Position numbers and translations under genes: made by a program
Assembly (NCBI RefSeq): GCF_002871935.1
Contig: NZ_PNHQ01000027.1
Coordinates: 1 to 19,613, forward strand
Source: Aerococcus viridans
GTDB taxonomy: Bacteria; Bacillota; Bacilli; Lactobacillales; Aerococcaceae
DNA: 19,613 bases
Direction: 5' to 3'
Part shown: positions 15,078-19,613 of the stretch, one piece after another
Layout of the letters: every line of letters begins with the position of its first letter
How positions within the stretch are numbered: the first letter of the stretch is position 1
Notes under the pieces: model-generated
What the model saw: the letters and a program-made list of their open reading frames with translations, nothing else
Databases searched by the model: none
What the model was told of the DNA's origin: nothing

Positions 15078-15157
15078 GATGGTATAAGCAGTAATGAAAT
15101 TATACTGCGAAAAATCTCAATGCTACTTAGAGAGCTTTAAATAAAGGAAGTGTTTAT

Positions 15158-17371
15158 ATGTTATGTCAAAACTGTGGCGAACGTGACGCTGTCATTCACG
15201 TATACGCAAATGTGAATGGTCGACGTGAAGCAGTAAACCTCTGCCAAACGTGCTACGCACAGTTAGCCCATGGAAATCAAGCTAAAAATATAAATAATAA
15301 TAATAATCAATCTTTCGGTGGCTACAACTTTGATGACTTATTACGTAAGATTCAGCAACAAGGTTTTGGCGCTAATAGTCAACCTAATGCTCAAACTCAA
15401 GCTGGTAATGGTGGAAATAATGACAATTCAATTTTAGGTAATTACGGTACTAATTTAACGGACCAGGCAAAAGCTGGCCTTATCGACCCTATTATTGGTC
15501 GTGATGATGAAATTATCCGTGTAATTGAAATCTTAAATCGTCGTACAAAAAACAATCCTGTTTTAATTGGGGAACCGGGTGTAGGTAAAACTGCAGTAGT
15601 AGAAGGTTTAGCTCAGAAAATCGTTGAACATGCCGTACCTGAAAAGTTACGTAATAAAGAGGTCATTCAACTAGATGTTGCATCTTTAGTTCAAGGTACT
15701 GGAATCCGTGGCCAATTCGAAGAAAAAATGCAACAATTAATGAACGAAGTAAAAGAAAATAAAAATATCATTCTCTTTATTGATGAAATCCATGAAATTG
15801 TGGGTGCTGGCTCAACAGAAGGCGGCTCTTTAGATGCGGGTAATATCTTAAAACCAGCTTTAGCTCGTGGTGAACTACAATTGGTTGGTGCAACCACATT
15901 AAATGAATTTAGAAAAATTGAAAAAGATGGTGCCCTTGCTCGTCGTTTACAGCAAGTTATGGTAGCTGAACCTTCAATTGAAGAAACATTAGAAATTATT
16001 AAAGGGATTCAAGAAAAATATGAAGGTTTCCATAATGTAAAATATAGCGATGAAGCTATTGAAGCAACAGTACGCTTATCAGACCGGTATATTACCGATC
16101 GTCAATTACCAGATAAAGCGATCGACTTATTAGACGAGTCTGGTTCTAAGAAGAATTTAACTATCCCCTTCTTAGATAGAGAATCATTGAAAACTCAAAT
16201 TGATGAATTAACCAAACTAAAAGAGATGGCTACAGAAGCTGAAGATTATGAAAAAGCTGCGTACTATCGTGACCAGCTAAATAAATACCAAGATATGTAT
16301 GATAGCAATCAAAACATTGCTGAAAAAACACCTACTATTAATGCTAGCGACATACAAGCTATTATTGAAACCAAAACCGGTATTCCAGTTTCAGACCTAC
16401 AAGAATCCGAGCAAAATCAATTGATTCATCTAGATGAAAACTTAAAACAACACGTAATCGGTCAAGATGATGCAGTAGAACAAATTGCTAAAGCTATTCG
16501 GCGAAATCGTGTTGGTCTAGGACGACAAGACCGCCCAATCGGTTCATTTATGTTCGTTGGACCTACCGGTGTAGGGAAAACTGAATTAGCCCGTCAACTA
16601 GCAATTCAATTATTTGGTCGACACGAAGCTTTAGTGCGTTTTGATATGTCTGAATATATGGAAAAACATGCTGTGTCTAAATTGATTGGTTCACCTCCTG
16701 GATACGTAGGTTATGACGAAGCAGGACAATTAACAGAACAAATTCGTCGTCAACCTTATTCAATCATCCTTTTAGATGAAATCGAAAAAGCCCATCCGGA
16801 TGTATTGAATATTTTCCTTCAAATCATGGAGGATGGTCGCTTAACCGATGCTCAAGGTCGAACAGTATCCTTCAAAGATACCCTGATTATCATGACCTCA
16901 AATGCAGGTTCAGACGGTGTTGAAGCGAGTGTTGGTTTTGGTGCAAGCAAACAAGGCAAACAACAAAGTGTCATGAATAAAATTGGCGATTTCTTCAAAC
17001 CTGAATTCTTAAACCGTTTTGATGCGATTATTGAATTCCAACCATTAACTAAATCCGAATTGATTATCATTGTTGACCTCCTATTGGACAACATGAATGC
17101 GTTACTTGCTAACCAAGATATTCATGTAACCGTTGATGACAAAGTGAAAGAACGTCTAGTCGAATTGGGTTACGATCCAAAACTTGGTGCTCGTCCATTA
17201 AGACGTGTTATCCAAAGTCAAATAGAGGATCAAATTGCTGATACCTATCTAAAAAACAGTGACCTTCACGAAATTCATTTCACAACAAATACTGACGATG
17301 AAATTATCGTAAGTGCAAGTGAAAATGAAAACTCAGCAAACTTAGAATTAGACGATAGTACAACTGAATAA
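15158..17371 (+). CDS. clpE: ATP-dependent Clp protease ATP-binding subunit ClpE
   Basis: ClpE is a Hsp100 unfoldase that feeds proteins to ClpP under stress. The 737-residue product has the N-terminal zinc finger that marks ClpE (Cys3, Cys6, Cys29, Cys32), an Asn/Gln/Gly-rich linker (about 43-95), AAA domain 1 with Walker A GEPGVGKT (138-145) and Walker B around FIDEIH (207-212), a UVR-type coiled segment (about 345-380), and AAA domain 2 with Walker A GPTGVGKT (467-474). ClpC-type N-terminal repeats are absent, which separates it from ClpC. AAAGGAAG precedes the ATG by seven bases. The CtsR-type box in its promoter fits the family. It is a single-gene unit with a strong terminator. Confidence 0.97.
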   Translation: MLCQNCGERDAVIHVYANVNGRREAVNLCQTCYAQLAHGNQAKNINNNNNQSFGGYNFDDLLRKIQQQGFGANSQPNAQTQAGNGGNNDNSILGNYGTNLTDQAKAGLIDPIIGRDDEIIRVIEILNRRTKNNPVLIGEPGVGKTAVVEGLAQKIVEHAVPEKLRNKEVIQLDVASLVQGTGIRGQFEEKMQQLMNEVKENKNIILFIDEIHEIVGAGSTEGGSLDAGNILKPALARGELQLVGATTLNEFRKIEKDGALARRLQQVMVAEPSIEETLEIIKGIQEKYEGFHNVKYSDEAIEATVRLSDRYITDRQLPDKAIDLLDESGSKKNLTIPFLDRESLKTQIDELTKLKEMATEAEDYEKAAYYRDQLNKYQDMYDSNQNIAEKTPTINASDIQAIIETKTGIPVSDLQESEQNQLIHLDENLKQHVIGQDDAVEQIAKAIRRNRVGLGRQDRPIGSFMFVGPTGVGKTELARQLAIQLFGRHEALVRFDMSEYMEKHAVSKLIGSPPGYVGYDEAGQLTEQIRRQPYSIILLDEIEKAHPDVLNIFLQIMEDGRLTDAQGRTVSFKDTLIIMTSNAGSDGVEASVGFGASKQGKQQSVMNKIGDFFKPEFLNRFDAIIEFQPLTKSELIIIVDLLLDNMNALLANQDIHVTVDDKVKERLVELGYDPKLGARPLRRVIQSQIEDQIADTYLKNSDLHEIHFTTNTDDEIIVSASENENSANLELDDSTTE

Positions 17372-17380
17372 ACATAAAGA

Positions 17381-17417
17381 AAAGGAATTGTGGCTTCGTC
17401 GCTACAATTCCTTTTTT
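17381..17417 (+). terminator. Terminator of clpE, probably bidirectional
   Basis: A 14-base stem (17381-17394 with 17401-17414, one G-T wobble), loop TTCGTC, and six T residues (17412-17417). On the minus strand the hairpin is followed by a short T-rich tract, so it may also end the convergent YeiH gene, whose stop lies 26 bases away. Confidence 0.95.
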
Positions 17418-17442
17418 ATAAATAAAATTTATGCTTTTGTTG

Positions 17443-18459
17443 TTAGAAGTGGTTTGTTAGGAATAAAACTACAATGGCAACAACGACTACTAGTGAATCG
17501 ACTACAAAGCCTAGGATCATCGGTTTAGGACCAATTTTTTGAATATCTTTAAAGCTAGTCGTTAATCCAATTGCAGATAAGGCCATGATCATGCTGAATT
17601 TTGATGCACTTGAAATAGATGGTGCAATAGTATCCGGTATAATACCAGTACTTCGTAGAACCACAACGACTAAAAATAAAATGATGAAATAGGGAAATAT
17701 TTTTTGTAAATCAACAGGTGTGTGGTGGTTTGTGCCCTGCGCCTTATTTTCTAGTCGTTCATTAATAACAGAGAAAACAAGCACATATGGGATGATGAAT
17801 AACGTACGTGTGAGTTTTACAATAACCGCTACGTTCCCACCAAGTTGTGAGAAAGCATAACCAGCAGCTACCACCGAAGACGTGTCATTCACCGCAGTAC
17901 CAATCCAATGACCATATCCTGTATCAGACATCCCCAGCGCAATCCCTATCCATGGAAAAATAATTACAGTAATAATATCAAAGATAAAGGTCGCAGAAAT
18001 TGCATAAGTAATATCTTCATGTTTTGCTTTTATAACAGGCCCAACCGCTGCCACAGCTGATCCTCCACAAATCGCAGTACTCACTGCTAATAAATTTGTT
18101 AGCTTCCAATTTACCCCAAAAAACTTACCAATCAAGTTACCAACACCAAAGGCTGTCGACATTGTAAATATCATTAAAAACAGTGCATATTTTCCAACAT
18201 CCCACACTTCAGCAAAGTTCAGATTCACGCCCATCAAAATAATTCCTAATCGTAGGATTTTCTTTGATGAAAAAATAACCCCTGAATATAGCTGTTGATG
18301 TTTCATGAAGAAAGGATTTAATGCCATCCCAACTAGCAGAGCCATCACAGTCGCACCAATGATATCACCTGGTAATAAGCTACTCAGCGCTATGGCTATC
18401 ACTGCAACTAAGGCACTCAGTAATAAGCCTGGCATAAGATTTTTCCCTTTTTCTATCAT
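17443..18459 (-). CDS. YeiH-family membrane protein, putative sulfate exporter (UPF0324)
   Basis: The 338-residue product is a polytopic membrane protein of the YeiH/UPF0324 family (Cons_hypoth698). About nine or ten hydrophobic segments can be counted, beginning LMPGLLLSALVAVIAIALS. Family blocks visible are LRLGIILMGVNLNF (about 73-86), STAICGGSAVAAVGPVIKAK, and GTAVNDTSSVVAAGYAFS. Members are annotated as putative sulfate exporters; the transport activity is poorly tested and other small sulfur compounds are possible. I chose the ATG at 18459: GGAGGAG (18464-18470) lies just upstream, within the six codons that a longer reading would add. It is divergent from a LysR regulator, as is common for yeiH genes. 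Confidence 0.85.
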   Translation of the reverse strand: MIEKGKNLMPGLLLSALVAVIAIALSSLLPGDIIGATVMALLVGMALNPFFMKHQQLYSGVIFSSKKILRLGIILMGVNLNFAEVWDVGKYALFLMIFTMSTAFGVGNLIGKFFGVNWKLTNLLAVSTAICGGSAVAAVGPVIKAKHEDITYAISATFIFDIITVIIFPWIGIALGMSDTGYGHWIGTAVNDTSSVVAAGYAFSQLGGNVAVIVKLTRTLFIIPYVLVFSVINERLENKAQGTNHHTPVDLQKIFPYFIILFLVVVVLRSTGIIPDTIAPSISSASKFSMIMALSAIGLTTSFKDIQKIGPKPMILGFVVDSLVVVVAIVVLFLTNHF

Positions 18460-18487
18460 AATTCTCCTCCAAATCATTATTCATATC

Positions 18488-18516
18488 TTGAATATATCAT
18501 AAGGTTTCCATAAAAT
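18488..18516 (+). promoter_or_regulatory. Promoter of the LysR gene
   Basis: TTGAAT (18488-18493), a 17-base spacer and TAAAAT (18511-18516). RNA would start near 18523, about 45 bases before the ATG. The -10 box lies inside the palindrome at 18510-18534, which suggests autorepression. Confidence 0.6.
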
Positions 18517-18534
18517 ATAATTATCATATTTTAT
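18510..18534. promoter_or_regulatory. Palindromic LysR-type operator between yeiH and the regulator
   Basis: ATAAAATAT (18510-18518), seven bases, ATATTTTAT (18526-18534): a perfect 9-7-9 inverted repeat. It contains a T-n11-A core (18516 and 18528), the general LysR binding signature. It covers the regulator's -10 box and lies upstream of the probable yeiH promoter region, where no good -35 is seen, so activation of yeiH and self-repression are both plausible. The AT-rich setting raises the chance of a random match. Confidence 0.6.
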
Positions 18535-18568
18535 ATTTACATAAATAATTATTATAAGGATGGTGGGT

Positions 18569-19453
18569 ATGCTAGATAATCGTTTACAAACTTTTTTAAC
18601 CCTTTGTGAGCAAGGGAATTTTACTAAAACAGCTGAAATATTAAACATGACTCAACCTGCTGTTTCGCAGCATATACAATATTTAGAAAACTACTATCAA
18701 ATCATCTTAATATCTGAAAAAGGTAAAAACTTCTCGCTTACTGAAGAAGGTAAAGCTCTTCAACAATATATCAAGTTATTAAAAGCAAATGCTGAACGTA
18801 TATTTCCATTGCTCCACCGCGTAAAAGATAAGGTTTATCCTCTACACTTTGGTGCAACCCTAACCATTGGTGAATATACTATGCCGCCCATTTTACATAA
18901 GATATTTGAAGAAAAACCTGCTACAAATATTTCAATGTTTGTTGAAAACACCCATATTCTACAAGAGATGCTTTGGGAGGGAAAGATTGACTTCGCTCTA
19001 TTAGAAGGCCATTTCAACCAGCAGGAATTTGAACATAAGTTGATTTCAAATGAAGAGTTTATCGCTATCTGTTCGCCTGAAAATATCCTAGCAAAAAAAG
19101 CCATTCTTTTAGAAGATTTACTTGATCAGCAACTTATTTTACGGGAGCCAGGAAGTGGTACACGTGATATTTTAGAACAAGCTTTATATAACCAGAATCT
19201 TCATATTGACGACTTTACTGGCAGAACTCAAATCACAAATATGAATGTCATTAAAGCTTTATGCCATCAAAATATGGGTATCACCTTTATGTACCGTGAA
19301 GCTGTGAAAGAAGAATTAGTAACTGGTTATCTTGTTGAAATTCCATTAGTGAACTTTAATATTCAACATCCCTTTAATTTCGTTTACTTAAAGGATGCAC
19401 CTGACAAACAGCAAATCGAATCTTGGTTTGAAACAATTGTGCGTCTAAGATAG
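18569..19453 (+). CDS. LysR-family transcriptional regulator
   Basis: The 294-residue product has the LysR layout: an N-terminal winged helix-turn-helix (MLDNRLQTFLTLCEQGNFTK, then AEILNMTQPAVSQHIQYLE, about residues 1-45) and a C-terminal effector domain of about 200 residues with the LREPGSGTRDILE segment near 193-205, which often shapes the ligand pocket in CysL/YeiE-like members. I chose the ATG at 18569 because AAGGA lies eight bases upstream and the family normally starts MLDNR; an ATG three codons upstream overlaps that site. The effector is unknown. Position and the shared palindrome suggest it controls the divergent YeiH gene. Confidence 0.93.
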   Translation: MLDNRLQTFLTLCEQGNFTKTAEILNMTQPAVSQHIQYLENYYQIILISEKGKNFSLTEEGKALQQYIKLLKANAERIFPLLHRVKDKVYPLHFGATLTIGEYTMPPILHKIFEEKPATNISMFVENTHILQEMLWEGKIDFALLEGHFNQQEFEHKLISNEEFIAICSPENILAKKAILLEDLLDQQLILREPGSGTRDILEQALYNQNLHIDDFTGRTQITNMNVIKALCHQNMGITFMYREAVKEELVTGYLVEIPLVNFNIQHPFNFVYLKDAPDKQQIESWFETIVRLR

Positions 19454-19527
19454 TACTCAGTCTTGCATACCTACACAATAATAGTCCTATTCATAAGGAT
19501 AGGTCATTAGCTAAACTACACAAAAAA

Positions 19528-19613
19528 GGCTCTACAATATATAGGACTGATGACTAAAAAAGTCATTGGTCCAATTTTTTTCGCAAAAAAACGAGGATTC
19601 CATTATCATTAAG
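19528..19613 (+). mobile_element. End of a second ISL3-like insertion sequence, cut by the window edge
   Basis: From 19528 the plus strand reads GGCTCT, ten bases, GGACTGATGA (19544-19553), matching the left-edge element at 20 of 26 positions and identical spacing. The ten central bases differ, so this is either a different but related element or the opposite end of the same type. No transposase is visible. A terminator follows at once. Confidence 0.48.
19544..19581 (+). terminator. Rho-independent terminator inside the right IS-like end
   Basis: An 11-base stem (19544-19554 with 19562-19572, two G-T wobbles), seven-base loop, then AA and seven T residues. It would stop transcription from the LysR gene, 90 bases upstream, before it enters the element. 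Between 19454 and 19527 I see only a weak hairpin, CCTAT/ATAGG, with no T-run. Confidence 0.85.

Larger units (their letters stand above)
14841..15157. other. Divergent control region between ptsH and clpE
   Basis: This 317-base stretch has no gene. It holds the ptsH promoter and its inverted repeat on the left, the clpE promoter with a CtsR-type box on the right, and a roughly 75-base clpE leader. The middle (about 14925-15048) is AT-rich and shows only a weak half-match to a catabolite response element, TGGAAACG on the minus strand near 15000, which I do not call as a site. Confidence 0.7.

Noticed and set aside
1..19613. CRISPR arrays, tRNA or rRNA genes, phage or defence genes
   Set aside because: No regular spaced repeats, cloverleaf sequences, rRNA segments or recognisable defence or phage proteins were found. 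Apart from the IS-like ends, the genes are conserved chromosomal ones.

Overview
The window looks like a piece of chromosome from a low-GC Gram-positive coccus or rod of the order Lactobacillales. Evidence: AT-rich DNA, strong AGGAGG-type ribosome binding sites, sigma-A promoters, HPr with a Ser46 regulatory site, ClpE with a CtsR-type operator, a MurE that lacks the diaminopimelate signature, and the order yqeG-yqeH-yhbY-nadD-yqeK-rsfS-methyltransferase-tmcAL followed by yceD-rpmF. An Aerococcaceae or Carnobacteriaceae member is a guess only. Most genes read on the minus strand; clpE and the LysR gene read on the plus strand.

Layout, left to right. 1-87: end of an insertion-sequence-like element that runs off the left edge. 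178-947: rpmF and yceD, read leftwards from a perfect-consensus promoter. 1147-6879: an eight-gene operon read leftwards from yqeG to tmcAL (ribosome assembly, NAD synthesis, dinucleotide turnover, tRNA modification). 7095-9297: hom-thrB for threonine synthesis, with its own promoter and a strong terminator. 9357-10901: murE. 11028-11255: the small ykuJ gene, with a terminator hairpin between it and murE. 11394-12650: a membrane-glycolipid-type glycosyltransferase. 12839-14840: ptsH-ptsI, the general PTS proteins. 14841-15157: a 317-base divergent control region holding the ptsH promoter and the CtsR-regulated clpE promoter. 15158-17371: clpE. 17443-18459: a YeiH-family membrane protein, divergent from a LysR regulator (18569-19453) across a 109-base region with a clear palindrome. 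19528-19613: a second IS-like end running off the right edge.

The two outer ends share GGCTCT, ten variable bases and GGACTGATGA at identical spacing, and each carries a hairpin terminator just inside. The simplest reading is that both edges of the window fall in related ISL3-like elements, as happens when contigs break at repeats.

The content is mostly conserved housekeeping. I do not see an undescribed defence, secretion or biosynthetic system. The best leads are regulatory: palindromes over the yceD, hom, ptsH and lysR/yeiH promoters, and a terminator placed so that murE seems to depend on read-through.
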